From Ancylobacter rudongensis (GTDB lineage: Bacteria > Pseudomonadota > Alphaproteobacteria > Rhizobiales > Xanthobacteraceae), in contig NZ_FMTP01000002.1 in NCBI RefSeq assembly GCF_900100155.1, forward strand, positions 186,001 through 250,000: 64,000 bases of DNA, in the 5' to 3' direction. Made by a program: the position numbers and the translations under genes. This document shows positions 7,907 to 16,746 of this stretch, piece after piece. Positions within the stretch are counted from its first letter, which is position 1, and each line of letters starts with the position of its first letter. The notes below the pieces were generated by a model. That model was given only the letters and a program-made list of their open reading frames with translations. It did no database searches and was not told where the DNA came from.

Positions 7907-10249
7907 TCAGAACTTCGCCGAGGCGGTAACGATGAAGGAGCGCCCCGGCTGGTAGAGCGGCACGACATCGGCGATGTCCTGGCCATAGGTGCCGCGGCTG
8001 GCATAGGTCTCATCGAACAGATTGTTGACGTCGAGCCGCAGCATCAGGTGCGGCGCGGTGACCGGCCGGTACTCCGCATAGATGTTGACGACGGTATAGC
8101 CGGGGATCGACGTGGTCAGCGTGTCGCCCCAGCCATCGGGCACCACGGTGGGAAGGTCGTCATATTCGAGCGCGACTTCCACATTGCCGCCGATGGTCAG
8201 GCCCCATTGCGGGATGCGCTGGGCGACGACGAAGGTGATCATCTGCCCGACCGGGGTGGCGAGGTAGTTGCCGGTGTCGGAATCGGCCTGCACGCCGTCA
8301 ATGGTGACGTCGATGTCGGCATATTTCACCCTGATGAAGCCGGTCTCCCATTCATAGCCGCCGGCGATCTCGAAGCCGCGCGATTCGATGTCGCGGGCGC
8401 GGATCGCGCCGAACTGGGCGTTGCTGTAGGTGACGACGCGGGCATTGTAGATGTCGGTGCGGAAGACGCTGCCCTCAAGGGTGAAGCCCTGATAGGTCGC
8501 CTTCAGCCCGGCCATGGCGTTGTTCGAGGTTACCGGCTCGGCGCCGCCGGCATAGTCCCAGGCCGGGTTCATGTAGAAATTCTCGGCCAGCGGAATGCCG
8601 GCCCAGACATGGGAATAGCCGGCGCGCGCGGTCAGGAAGTTCTCGATCACATCGTACTCGCCCGACACATTGCCGCTGAGGCCGGCATTGTCCCAGGACT
8701 CGCCGGTCGTGCCGGTGAACCATTGGTTGTCGGCGCGGCCGCCAAAGGACAGGCGGGTGCGCTCCCACGGCTCCAGCCGCGCCTGGGCGTAGAGGCCGAC
8801 ATTGGTCGCCTTCTCGGTGGCGGCGTCATAGGGATCGTAGAGCTGGGCGGTGTCGTCGTAGAAGTCGATGCCGGCGATGACGGTGCCGAGGCCGAAGGCG
8901 AACTTGTTCTCGAACTTGCCGTTGAAGCTGTCGGTCTTGCCGGAGGTCGTATAGGGCGAGGGCAAGCCGGAGCGGGGGTTGAGATAGGTGAGCTTCGAGA
9001 TCTCCGTCGAGCTGTAGGCCAGCACCAGCTTCGGGTCCCACCAGCCCTCGGGCGTGGAGTCGGTATAGGTGAACACCGTGTTCTGGCGCTGGATATCGTA
9101 GGGCGTCAGCTCCGGGTCCCATGGCCGCGCGCCGGGAAAGTCCGAGCCATTGGCGCGGTAGGGGCGCGGGGCGTCGTCGCTGACGCTCTCATAGCTGATG
9201 CTGAAGCGGTCGCCGGTGGGCGCCTCGTAGGACACCTTGCCGATGCCGTTGACGAGGTTGGTGCTGGTGCCCATCACCACATCGCCATTGCCGGCGGTGA
9301 ATTCGTTGCCCTGGCCGATATTGAAATAGCCCAGAGTCTCGAAGCCGCCCTGGCGGGCATAGCCGGTGATGTTGGCGAGCGACGTATCGCCGTTGAAGTT
9401 GAAGGAATATTTGCCGATGCCGCCGAAGCCGTCGGCGTCGAGGAAGTCCCGCGCGTCCTTGGTCTCGTAAGCGATGGTGCCGGCGAGCGCGCCGGGGCCG
9501 GCATCGGCGGGGGCGACGCCCGCATCGACGCGCACGGCCTTCAGGACGCCCGGATCGATCAGGTTGGTGCCCATGTGGTGGAACACCTTGTTGTTCTGCC
9601 GGCTGCCGTCGATGGTCACGGCGAGGTTGGTCTCCTCGATGCCGTGGACATAGACCTTCTGCGACATCGGCACGGAGCTGCCGACCTCGATGCCCGGCTG
9701 CTCGCGGAACACATCGGCGAGGTCCTGCGGGTTGAGCCGCTCCAGCGCCTGCGGGCCGATGACCGTCTCGGCCACGCCGCCCCGGCTGATGCCGTCGCCG
9801 GCGACCGAGACGACGTCCAGCAACTCGCCCTCGACCGCGCCGGCATGGCCTTCCACCGGCGCGCTCTGGCCGACAACGGCAGTGCCTTCCCCGGTGATGC
9901 GGAAGGCGATGCCGGTCCCGTCCAGCATGCGGGCGAGCGCCTGCTGCGGCGTGAGGCTGCCCTGCACCGGCCGCGAAGTGATGCCGCGCGAGGTGGCCGA
10001 GGCCAGAGTCACCTGCAGGCCGGACTGGCGCCCGAAAGCGTTCAGCGCGCTGGCGAGCGGCTGGGCGGGAATGTTGAAGGGGCGGGCCGCGCTGGTGGCG
10101 ACGGGGGCCGGCGCCGTCGTCTGGGCGAGGCCGTCCGTGACACCGGCGAGGCAGATGAAGGCGGTCGTTGCCATCAGGCGCAGCGCGCGGCGGTTCGGTG
10201 TGGACGGCGCCGCAACAGTGTCGGCGGGGCGCATCGGCGCGCTCATCAA
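7907..10249 (-). CDS. TonB-dependent outer-membrane receptor with signalling domain
   Basis: A 780-residue receptor. A signal peptide ends near residue 43 (GLAQ). A secretin/TonB short N-terminal domain (FNIPAQPLASALNAFGRQSGLQV) spans about 58-110, the mark of receptors that signal to a FecR-type anti-sigma factor. The plug follows at about 165-290 (QKVYVHGIEETNLAVTIDG) and then the beta-barrel, ending in a terminal Phe (TASAKF). Genes for a FecR and a FecI-like sigma factor lie upstream on the same strand, so ligand binding outside should switch on this operon. The ligand (siderophore, haem or other chelate) cannot be read from the sequence. Confidence 0.93.
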   Translation of the reverse strand: MMSAPMRPADTVAAPSTPNRRALRLMATTAFICLAGVTDGLAQTTAPAPVATSAARPFNIPAQPLASALNAFGRQSGLQVTLASATSRGITSRPVQGSLTPQQALARMLDGTGIAFRITGEGTAVVGQSAPVEGHAGAVEGELLDVVSVAGDGISRGGVAETVIGPQALERLNPQDLADVFREQPGIEVGSSVPMSQKVYVHGIEETNLAVTIDGSRQNNKVFHHMGTNLIDPGVLKAVRVDAGVAPADAGPGALAGTIAYETKDARDFLDADGFGGIGKYSFNFNGDTSLANITGYARQGGFETLGYFNIGQGNEFTAGNGDVVMGTSTNLVNGIGKVSYEAPTGDRFSISYESVSDDAPRPYRANGSDFPGARPWDPELTPYDIQRQNTVFTYTDSTPEGWWDPKLVLAYSSTEISKLTYLNPRSGLPSPYTTSGKTDSFNGKFENKFAFGLGTVIAGIDFYDDTAQLYDPYDAATEKATNVGLYAQARLEPWERTRLSFGGRADNQWFTGTTGESWDNAGLSGNVSGEYDVIENFLTARAGYSHVWAGIPLAENFYMNPAWDYAGGAEPVTSNNAMAGLKATYQGFTLEGSVFRTDIYNARVVTYSNAQFGAIRARDIESRGFEIAGGYEWETGFIRVKYADIDVTIDGVQADSDTGNYLATPVGQMITFVVAQRIPQWGLTIGGNVEVALEYDDLPTVVPDGWGDTLTTSIPGYTVVNIYAEYRPVTAPHLMLRLDVNNLFDETYASRGTYGQDIADVVPLYQPGRSFIVTASAKF

Positions 10250-10345
10250 GTCTACTCCCCAGATCGTTCCGTGCGTTCAGCAAACGCATCCCGGGTGTCA
10301 GACGATCGAGCCGCCACGGTTTTTCATCCCGCCGGGCAAAATCTT

Positions 10346-11326
10346 CTAGAAGCGCGAGAGAACCCGCATATAGGGCGAGATTTCCCGCATCCGGCCGCCA
10401 TGCGGCTCCACCAGGGCGCGCAGGGCGCGATCGGGATCGGTGAGATCATAGAGGCCGGTGACGCGCTGCTGCGCCAGGGCGCCGTCCGGCACGGTGATCC
10501 AGGCGCGGTGGTAGCGCTGCAGCTGCTCGACCACGGCGGCGATCGTCGCGTCCTGGACGAACAGCCGGCCCTCGCGCCAGACCGCGATGTCATCCACCGC
10601 GATCTCGCCCGTGACGAGCGCGCCCGTCCGCAGGTCGACCAACGCGCTCTGGCCCGGCACCAGCCGGGCATGGGCCTGCCCATGGCCGGGATAGTCCAGG
10701 CTCACCGCCCCCTCCGCCAGCTCGACGCCGGCATCGGTGGAGGTGAGCCGCACATTGAAGCGGGTGCCGAGCACCGTGACATCGACGCCGCCGGCATCGA
10801 CCACGAAGGGGCGCACCGGATCGGGGCGCACATCGAAGAAGGCCTCGCCCGCCAGCAGGCGGACGACGCGCCGGGCGCCGGACATGTCCACCGCCACCGC
10901 GCTGTCGGCGCCGAGCTCGATGCGGCTGCCATCAGCGAGGGCGAGGGCCTGACGGGCACCCGTGCCGGTGCGGTAGTCCGCCTCCATCAGCAGAACGAGC
11001 GCGGGAGCGGCGAGAAAAGCCACCAGAGCGGCGGCCAGCGCCGCGCTGATCGCCAGCGGGCGCCACAGGCGACGCGGGAAGGCAAGGACGGCGGGAGGCG
11101 GGGCTTCTTGCCGATCATGGCCTTGCAGATCGGCAGGAGCGGGCGCCAGTTCGGCCATGATCTGCCAGGAACGCTCGACGGAGGCGTAGGCGCGGCGATG
11201 CTCGTCACGCTCGTCCAGCCAGTGCGCCAGCGATCGCGCAAGCGCGGCATCGCCGGGCGCCTCCCGCACCCGTATCAGCCAGTCCGCCGCCACGTCGTGG
11301 AGCGACAATGCTCTCTTCTCAGTCAA
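10346..11326 (-). CDS. FecR-family anti-sigma / sigma regulator
   Basis: A 326-residue inner-membrane regulator. The N-terminal cytosolic domain (about 1-85; LHDVAADWLIRVREAP) binds the sigma factor. One transmembrane helix follows at about 92-112 (LAISAALAAALVAFLAAPALVLL), then the periplasmic FecR domain (GTGARQALALADGSRIELGADS) and a C-terminal secretin/TonB-like part that contacts the receptor's signalling domain. It lies between the sigma factor gene (104-nt gap) and the receptor gene (96-nt gap). Order and domains match FecI-FecR-FecA signalling. Confidence 0.92.
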   Translation of the reverse strand: MTEKRALSLHDVAADWLIRVREAPGDAALARSLAHWLDERDEHRRAYASVERSWQIMAELAPAPADLQGHDRQEAPPPAVLAFPRRLWRPLAISAALAAALVAFLAAPALVLLMEADYRTGTGARQALALADGSRIELGADSAVAVDMSGARRVVRLLAGEAFFDVRPDPVRPFVVDAGGVDVTVLGTRFNVRLTSTDAGVELAEGAVSLDYPGHGQAHARLVPGQSALVDLRTGALVTGEIAVDDIAVWREGRLFVQDATIAAVVEQLQRYHRAWITVPDGALAQQRVTGLYDLTDPDRALRALVEPHGGRMREISPYMRVLSRF

Positions 11327-11430
11327 GGCGCGCCATCGCCATCCATTCGCCGGTCCCAGGGGGACGCGGCACCCTTATCACGCAGAAGACGATCTGCTGC
11401 GCCGCAGTTTTCATATCTCCCTCGTGCCTG

Positions 11431-11931
11431 TCACGCTCCTGCGCGGTCGAGTTCCTGCGCGAGACGCGCCAGCGCGGCGCGGACATGGCGATGGGCTGTT
11501 GCCACCGAAATACCCAGCCGGGCGGCGATCTCCTCAAGCGTACAGCCGGAAAAACGGTACATTTCCAGCGCCTTGCGCTGCTCGGGCGGCAACTGGTCGA
11601 TCAGGCGGGCGACGCGCCGGATCTCGTCCCGGTCGATGACATGCCGCTCGGGCGAGGCTTCCGGCGCCGGCTGCGCCCAGTCGGGCAGCTCGCCCGCCTG
11701 CGTGCGGGATTCCAGCCTGCGCCGCTTCAGGCTGTCAAAGGCAAGGTTGCGGACGATGCGGTAGAGATAGCCGATGCCGCGCTCGGCCTCCTCGGTCGCG
11801 GGCGGGAATTTGAGGAAGGCGTCATGCACCACATCCTCGGCCGCCTCGCGCGAGCCAAGGATCGGCGTCGCATAGGCGACCAGCGCCGAGCGATGCGTGG
11901 CGTAGAGGCCCGACCAGTCATTCCGTCCCAT
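11431..11931 (-). CDS. FecI-like extracytoplasmic-function sigma factor
   Basis: A 166-residue ECF sigma factor. Region 2 (about 8-75) contains AEDVVHDAFLKF and IGYLYRIVRNLAFDSLKRRR. Region 4 (about 105-160) contains LPPEQRKALEMYRFSGCTLEEIAARLGISVATAHRHVRAAL. The genetic partner is the FecR gene immediately downstream, so it most likely directs transcription of the receptor operon. Its own promoter should lie in 11932-12107, where a perfect 13-bp palindrome is found 12 nt before the ATG. Confidence 0.93.
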   Translation of the reverse strand: MGRNDWSGLYATHRSALVAYATPILGSREAAEDVVHDAFLKFPPATEEAERGIGYLYRIVRNLAFDSLKRRRLESRTQAGELPDWAQPAPEASPERHVIDRDEIRRVARLIDQLPPEQRKALEMYRFSGCTLEEIAARLGISVATAHRHVRAALARLAQELDRAGA

Positions 11932-11942
11932 GCCGACAACAT

Positions 11943-11955
11943 TGACCCAGGGTCA
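11943..11955. promoter_or_regulatory. 13-bp perfect palindrome upstream of the sigma factor gene
   Basis: TGACCC-A-GGGTCA ends 12 nt before the sigma-factor ATG at 11931, in the position of an operator or 5' leader element. An iron-responsive repressor is the obvious candidate, but the sequence does not match an Irr or RirA site that I can recognise with confidence. Confidence 0.4.
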
Positions 11956-12020
11956 TATCGTCATGTGGATAGCGGGATCAGTTTTATCACGCAATAACAA
12001 TGATTTAGAAGGAATACAAT

Positions 12021-12036
12021 GTGCGCGGGCGCGCAC
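12021..12036 (-). terminator. Possible terminator of the malonate operon
   Basis: A GTGCGC/GCGCAC stem with a 4-nt loop lies 72 nt past the matM stop. On the minus strand it is followed by ATTGTATTCCTT, which is T-rich but not a clean U-run. Weak call. Confidence 0.3.
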
Positions 12037-12107
12037 GCCCGGCACGGGACTGGCCGCGCCCGCCAGGGACGGACGGGATCGGGCCGGCACGCCGGCGCCG
12101 ACCGCCC

Positions 12108-13427
12108 TTACAGCGGACCCATCACATAGGTGGGCAGCCAGGTGGCGATTTCCGGGAACAGGCTCAGAATGACGATGCCCATCAGCATCAGCACCACATA
12201 GGGCACCGATCCGCTCAGCACCTGCCCGGCCGGCACCTGCGGCGCGATCGCCTTGACCACGAACAGATTGAGCCCGACCGGCGGGGTGATGAGGCCGATC
12301 TCCATGTTGATGGTCAGCACCACCGCGAACCAGTAGGGGTCGAAGCCCGAGGACACGATGATCGGGTAGAGCAGCGGCGCCGACATCACGATGATGGCGA
12401 CCGGCGGCAGGAACATGCCGGAGACCAACAGGAACAGGTTGATCAGCGCCATCAGCACCCAGCGGTTCACTTCCAGGCCGGCAATGGCGGCGGCGACGGT
12501 CTGGGTGATGAACAGCGACGACAGAGCGAAGGCGAACAGTTCCGCCGACGCCATGATCATCATGATCATCACGCTTTCGCGCAGGGTCGAGGAGAAGATC
12601 TCGAAGATCGGCTTCGGCTGGAACAGCCGGTACATGATGATGACGACGCCCAGCGTCAGGAAGGCGCCCGCGCCGGCCGCCTCGGACGGGGTGGCGACGC
12701 CGCCATAAAGCACATAGAGCGTGCCGACGATGATGATGAGGAAGGGCGTGACCTTGGGCAGCGCCGCCAGCTTCTGGCCGAAGCTGAAGCGATTGCCGCT
12801 AATATCGAAGGTGAAGTTCTTGCGGCGGCAGTCATAGAGCGCCCAGGCCATGAACATGGCGGTGAGCATCAGCCCCGGCATCACGCCGGCCAGGAACAGC
12901 CGGCCGATCGAGGTCTCGGTGGCGATGCCGTAGACGATCATCGTCACCGACGGCGGAATAAGTATGCCGAGCGTACCGCCGGCACAGATCGAGCCGGTGG
13001 CGACCGAGGCCGGGTAGCCGCGCTTGAGCATCTCCGGGATGCCCATCTTGCCGATGGCGGCGCAGGTCGCCGGGCTGGAGCCGGTCATGCCGGCGAAGAT
13101 GGCACAGGCGCCGATATTGGACAGCACCAGCCCGCCCGGCACCCGGTTGAGCCAGCGGTCGAGCGCCTCGTAGAGGTCGCGGCCCGCCGGGGTGGCGGCA
13201 ACCGCCGCGCCCATCAGCACGAACATCGGGATCGAGACATAGGCGAGGTTGGCGATGCCGGCGAACATGGTTTCGGCCAGCACCTCGAACACGCCGATGC
13301 CGTTCGCCATCAACAGCCCACCAATGGCGGTGAGGCCGAGCGCGAACGCGATCGGCATGCCGGTGGCGAGCAGAACGAACAGCAGGCCGATGATGAGCGC
13401 GCCTGAGGAGGTGGGGGAAAGGCTCAT
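12108..13427 (-). CDS. matM: TRAP transporter large permease (malonate, MatM)
   Basis: A 439-residue DctM-type permease with about 12 helices, carrying typical TRAP-M runs such as GMTGSSPATCAAIGKMGIPEML and the LITPPVGLNLFV stretch near residue 380. It forms the Na+-driven channel of a tripartite TRAP importer with MatQ and MatP. ATG at 13427 overlaps the matQ stop (TGATG); a GTG one codon earlier is an equal alternative. Malonate specificity is inferred from the linked matA and matB and from the known Sinorhizobium matPQMAB operon. Last gene of the operon. Confidence 0.9.
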   Translation of the reverse strand: MSLSPTSSGALIIGLLFVLLATGMPIAFALGLTAIGGLLMANGIGVFEVLAETMFAGIANLAYVSIPMFVLMGAAVAATPAGRDLYEALDRWLNRVPGGLVLSNIGACAIFAGMTGSSPATCAAIGKMGIPEMLKRGYPASVATGSICAGGTLGILIPPSVTMIVYGIATETSIGRLFLAGVMPGLMLTAMFMAWALYDCRRKNFTFDISGNRFSFGQKLAALPKVTPFLIIIVGTLYVLYGGVATPSEAAGAGAFLTLGVVIIMYRLFQPKPIFEIFSSTLRESVMIMMIMASAELFAFALSSLFITQTVAAAIAGLEVNRWVLMALINLFLLVSGMFLPPVAIIVMSAPLLYPIIVSSGFDPYWFAVVLTINMEIGLITPPVGLNLFVVKAIAPQVPAGQVLSGSVPYVVLMLMGIVILSLFPEIATWLPTYVMGPL

Positions 13428-13933
13428 CACGCGTGACCCTTGGCTTCATAGGCGCCGCACAGGCGGCGGATCAGCTCGGCGACATATTGCAGCGACAGCA
13501 GGGCGAAGCTGACCGGCAGCGGCAGCAGCGGAATCCACAAGGTGATGGCCGCCACCGTCGAAGTGCGCCATTCGTTGACATAGGCGTCGTGGAAGAACAT
13601 CGCGCTGGCGATGGTCATCAGCACCGCGAAGGTGAAGCCGAGCAGCGCACCAATGATGCCGAGAATCCGCCGCGGCGCGGGCGGTAGCGCGATCTCGATC
13701 ACGTCGACGCCCACATGGCCGCGGGTCTTCAGCACATAGGGCGCGCCGAGGAACATGGCGGCCGTGGCGGAAAACACGACGAAGTCGGTCTGCCAGATGG
13801 TGGGGGCGCGGAAGACGTAGCGCAGGAAGATCATCTCGCAGATCACCAGCATCGCCGCGATGAGCAACAGCCCGGCAAGCAGGGCAGCGACCTTGGAGAG
13901 GAGATCGACCGCTCGTAGGAACAGGCTGACCAT
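13427..13933 (-). CDS. matQ: TRAP transporter small permease (malonate, MatQ)
   Basis: A 168-residue DctQ-type protein with four hydrophobic segments (about 12-35, 45-65, 85-110 and 125-150). The start is the ATG at 13933 (MVSLFLRAVDLLSKVAA); a longer reading to 13993 would begin inside the stem-loops that follow matP. It pairs with the adjacent large permease, overlapping it by one base. Inner membrane. Confidence 0.88.
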   Translation of the reverse strand: MVSLFLRAVDLLSKVAALLAGLLLIAAMLVICEMIFLRYVFRAPTIWQTDFVVFSATAAMFLGAPYVLKTRGHVGVDVIEIALPPAPRRILGIIGALLGFTFAVLMTIASAMFFHDAYVNEWRTSTVAAITLWIPLLPLPVSFALLSLQYVAELIRRLCGAYEAKGHA

Positions 13934-13979
13934 GGGGGGCTTTCGTTCGTCGAAGGGAGGGGGCACGGCGCGCGGGCGA

Positions 13980-14058
13980 CGCCCCCGTCTCATCGCGGGG
14001 GCGCGCCGTCGCAGGTCGGAGGCCTTTGTCCCGCGGCGCCCGGCCGGGGCCGCGGGAC
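13980..14058. other. Two strong stem-loops between matP and matQ
   Basis: A 10-bp perfect stem, GTCCCGCGGC (14028-14037) with GCCGCGGGAC (14049-14058), has a loop that is itself self-complementary (CCCGGCCGGG). Beyond it an 8-bp stem, CGCCCCCG (13980-13987) with CGGGGGCG (13996-14003), has an 8-nt loop. They start 8 nt after the matP stop. Likely role: protection of matP mRNA and partial read-through, giving more binding protein than permease. No U-run follows, so a full terminator is unlikely. Confidence 0.6.
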
Positions 14059-14065
14059 GAGCAGG

Positions 14066-15088
14066 CTACTGGACGGACAGAGCCTTCTTGATCAGCTCGT
14101 CGCCGCCCTTCACCTTCTCGGCGAAGTTCTTGTAGGAGCTTTCCTGCGCCACCTTCAGCCAGGCGTCGTAATCGGCGGCGGACATTTCCACCACTTCGAC
14201 GCCGGCCTTCTTGTAGGTGTCGATCAGCTTCTGGTCGCCCTTGCGCACTTCCGTGGCGAACCAGGCCTGCGCCTTCTTGCCGGCATCGAGAAGCGCCTTC
14301 TGCTGCGCCGGGTTGAGCCGGTCGAAGGACTGCTTGGACATCAGCACCGGCTCATACATGAACCAGATCGCGTTCTCGCCCGGCGCCGTCAGGCACTTCA
14401 CCTGCTCGAAGAGGCGGTAGGAGACGAAGCTCTCCGAGGAAGTGTTGGTGGCGTCAAGCACGCCGGTCTGCATGCCGGAATAGATTTCCGAGGACGGCAT
14501 CGAGGCGATGGAGGCCCCGGCGGCGGCGAGCATCTGCTCGAAGGCGGGGCCGGCCGCGCGCGTCACCTGTCCCTTGATGCTGTCGGGCCCGGTGATGCAG
14601 CCCTTCTTCGAGGCGAAGGCGCCCGAGAGCCACGCATCGGCGATGACGAGCGCGCCGTTCTTCTCGATCAGCGCCTTGATCTCCTGCATGAAGGGCGACT
14701 CGTTGAGGCGGTCGGCGCGGTCGAAATTGCGCACCAGGCCGGGCATCAGCGTGGCAGAGAACTGCGGCACGCGGCCCGAGGCGTAGTCGAGCGGGAAAGA
14801 GGTGATGTCGAGCTGGCCCTTGGTGATGGCGCCCCACTGCTCGTTCGCCTTGAACAGCGACGCGCCGGGGAAGACCTGGATCTTCAGCCCGACATTGGCC
14901 GCCTCGACGTCGCGGGCGATCATCTGCACCATCTCGTCGCGGGGGTCGCCCTTGCCGCCCGGGAACTGGTGCGAGGCGCGCAGGGTAATGTCCTGCGCCA
15001 GGGTCGACGTGGCAAGGGCGAGGCCGCTGGCCAGGGTCAGGGCGCAGCCAAGCATCAAGGCGCGCGCGATACGTCGCGTTGCGTTCAT
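14066..15088 (-). CDS. matP: TRAP transporter solute-binding protein (malonate, MatP)
   Basis: A 340-residue DctP-type periplasmic protein. A Sec signal peptide ends at about residue 32 (ATSTLAQ), and the mature protein opens ITLRASHQFPGGKGDPRDEM. TRAP binding proteins usually hold the ligand carboxylate with a conserved arginine in the middle of the chain; a candidate lies in GQVTRAAGPAFEQML. It lies 126 nt after matB and is separated from matQ by strong stem-loops. Malonate is inferred from context. Confidence 0.9.
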   Translation of the reverse strand: MNATRRIARALMLGCALTLASGLALATSTLAQDITLRASHQFPGGKGDPRDEMVQMIARDVEAANVGLKIQVFPGASLFKANEQWGAITKGQLDITSFPLDYASGRVPQFSATLMPGLVRNFDRADRLNESPFMQEIKALIEKNGALVIADAWLSGAFASKKGCITGPDSIKGQVTRAAGPAFEQMLAAAGASIASMPSSEIYSGMQTGVLDATNTSSESFVSYRLFEQVKCLTAPGENAIWFMYEPVLMSKQSFDRLNPAQQKALLDAGKKAQAWFATEVRKGDQKLIDTYKKAGVEVVEMSAADYDAWLKVAQESSYKNFAEKVKGGDELIKKALSVQ

Positions 15089-15214
15089 GGTTTCCTCCGT
15101 GTCGCCGCCTTCCGGCGGACTGTTGGCGTTTCCTCGGTATCGTCTCGTCGGGCGGCTTGTACGCCACCTTGTCGCTTTTTCCAGAGCCGGTGTGATCGCA
15201 GTGGATCAACGATC

Positions 15215-16738
15215 TCAGGCGCTCCGGCGGTAGAGGTCCTTGTAGCTGTCCCGCAGAATGTTCTTCTGCACCTTGCCCATCGTATTGCGCGGCAATTCGT
15301 CGACGAAGAACACCCGCTTGGGCTGCTTGAACTTCGCCAGCCGGCCTTCGAGGGCCTGGAGAATGGATTGCTCGGTCAGATCAGCCCCCTTGCCCGTCAC
15401 GACGACGGCGGTGACGCCCTCGCCGAAATCGGGATGCGGCACGCCGATGACGGCGCTTTCCACCACGCCGTCAATGGCGTCGATCTCGCCTTCGACTTCC
15501 TTGGGGTAGACGTTGAAGCCGCCTGTGATGACGAGGTCCTTGCCGCGGCCGACAATGCTGAGATAGCCGCGGGCGTCGATAAGGCCGAGATCGCCGGTCA
15601 TGAAGAACCCGTCATGGAACTCGCTGGCGGTTTTCTCCGGCATGCGCCAATAGCCCTTGGTCACGTTCGGGCCCTTTACCTCGACCATGCCGATCTCGCC
15701 GGCGGGGAGTTCGGCGCCGGTCGTGGGATCGGTGATCCGGACCGATACGCCCGGCAGGGGCATGCCGACCGTGCCGGCGATCCGCTCGCCCTCATAGGGG
15801 TTCGAGGTGTTCATGCAGGTCTCGGTCATGCCATAGCGCTCCAGAATGGCATGGCCGGTGCGCTCGCGGAACGCCCGGTGCGTCTCCTCCAGCAGCGGAG
15901 CCGAGCCGGAGACGAACAGGCGCATGTGCGCGGTCGCCTCGCGCGTCAGGCCCGGCTGGTCGAGCAGGCGGGTGTAGAAGGTGGGCACGCCCATCAGGCA
16001 GGTGGCGCGGCCCATCAGCTCGATCGCCTCGCGCGGGTCGAACTTCGCGCGGAAGAACATCGACGCGCCGCTCAGCAGCACGATGTTCACCGCCACGAAC
16101 AGCCCGTGAGTGTGGAACAGCGGCAAAGCATGGATCAGCACGTCGGCCTCGGTGAAGCGCCAGCAGTCTTTCAGCGCCTGCGCATTGGACAGCAGGTTGC
16201 CATGGCTGAGCATGGCGCCCTTGGCGCGGCCGGTCGTGCCTGAGGTGTAAAGGATGGCGGCAAGATCATCCGGCCCGCGCGGCACGTCGTCGAAGTCAGA
16301 CGGGAAGCCGGCCGCCGCGTCCATCAGCGAGCCAGCCCCCTCGCCATCAAGCGTCTCGACACCGGCCACGCCGAGTTCCCCCGCCAGCGCGCGGGCCTCG
16401 GCCTCTATCTCCGGCCGGCAGACAAACAGCGCCGGCTCGGCGTCACCGAGAAAATACCGCACCTCGTTGAGGGTGTAGCCGGTGTTGAGCGGGAGGTAGA
16501 CCGCGCCCGCGCGCACCGTGGCGAGATAGAGGGCGAGGCAGGGCCAGGATTTCTCGACCTGCACCGCCACCCGGTCGCCCGGCTTCACCCCGCGTGCCAC
16601 CAGCAGGCCGGCGAGCCGGGCGGAGAGCGCCAGCATCTCGCCATAGGTGACGGCCGAACCGTTCGCCAGCAGGGCCAGCTTCTTGTCGAGCGAGGGGGCG
16701 GCGGATGCGAGGCCGGAGAACAGATGATTGTCGGACAT
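15215..16738 (-). CDS. matB: Malonyl-CoA synthetase MatB
   Basis: A 507-residue acyl-adenylating enzyme. The phosphate loop YTSGTTGRAKGA is at about residues 164-175, YGMTET near 300, the hinge/GRGKDLVITGG region near 405 and the catalytic C-terminal lysine in LPRNTMGKVQ near 490. MatB joins malonate to CoA with ATP. The product is substrate for the decarboxylase encoded 8 nt upstream. Length and motifs fit MatB; a methylmalonyl-CoA synthetase would look similar, but matA decides the reading. Confidence 0.94.
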   Translation of the reverse strand: MSDNHLFSGLASAAPSLDKKLALLANGSAVTYGEMLALSARLAGLLVARGVKPGDRVAVQVEKSWPCLALYLATVRAGAVYLPLNTGYTLNEVRYFLGDAEPALFVCRPEIEAEARALAGELGVAGVETLDGEGAGSLMDAAAGFPSDFDDVPRGPDDLAAILYTSGTTGRAKGAMLSHGNLLSNAQALKDCWRFTEADVLIHALPLFHTHGLFVAVNIVLLSGASMFFRAKFDPREAIELMGRATCLMGVPTFYTRLLDQPGLTREATAHMRLFVSGSAPLLEETHRAFRERTGHAILERYGMTETCMNTSNPYEGERIAGTVGMPLPGVSVRITDPTTGAELPAGEIGMVEVKGPNVTKGYWRMPEKTASEFHDGFFMTGDLGLIDARGYLSIVGRGKDLVITGGFNVYPKEVEGEIDAIDGVVESAVIGVPHPDFGEGVTAVVVTGKGADLTEQSILQALEGRLAKFKQPKRVFFVDELPRNTMGKVQKNILRDSYKDLYRRSA

Positions 16739-16746
16739 GACGCTTT

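Noticed and set aside
7745-11764. Plus-strand open frame of 1339 codons
   Set aside because: It is antisense to four well-supported genes (periplasmic binding protein, TonB receptor, FecR, sigma factor). Its translation is rich in Gly/Ala/Asp/Arg with no domain pattern, as expected of a GC-rich shadow frame.
12001-12016. Irr/RirA-like box (TTTAGAA half-site) before the sigma factor gene
   Set aside because: Only one half-site is recognisable, and no matching second half at the proper distance; not enough for a call.
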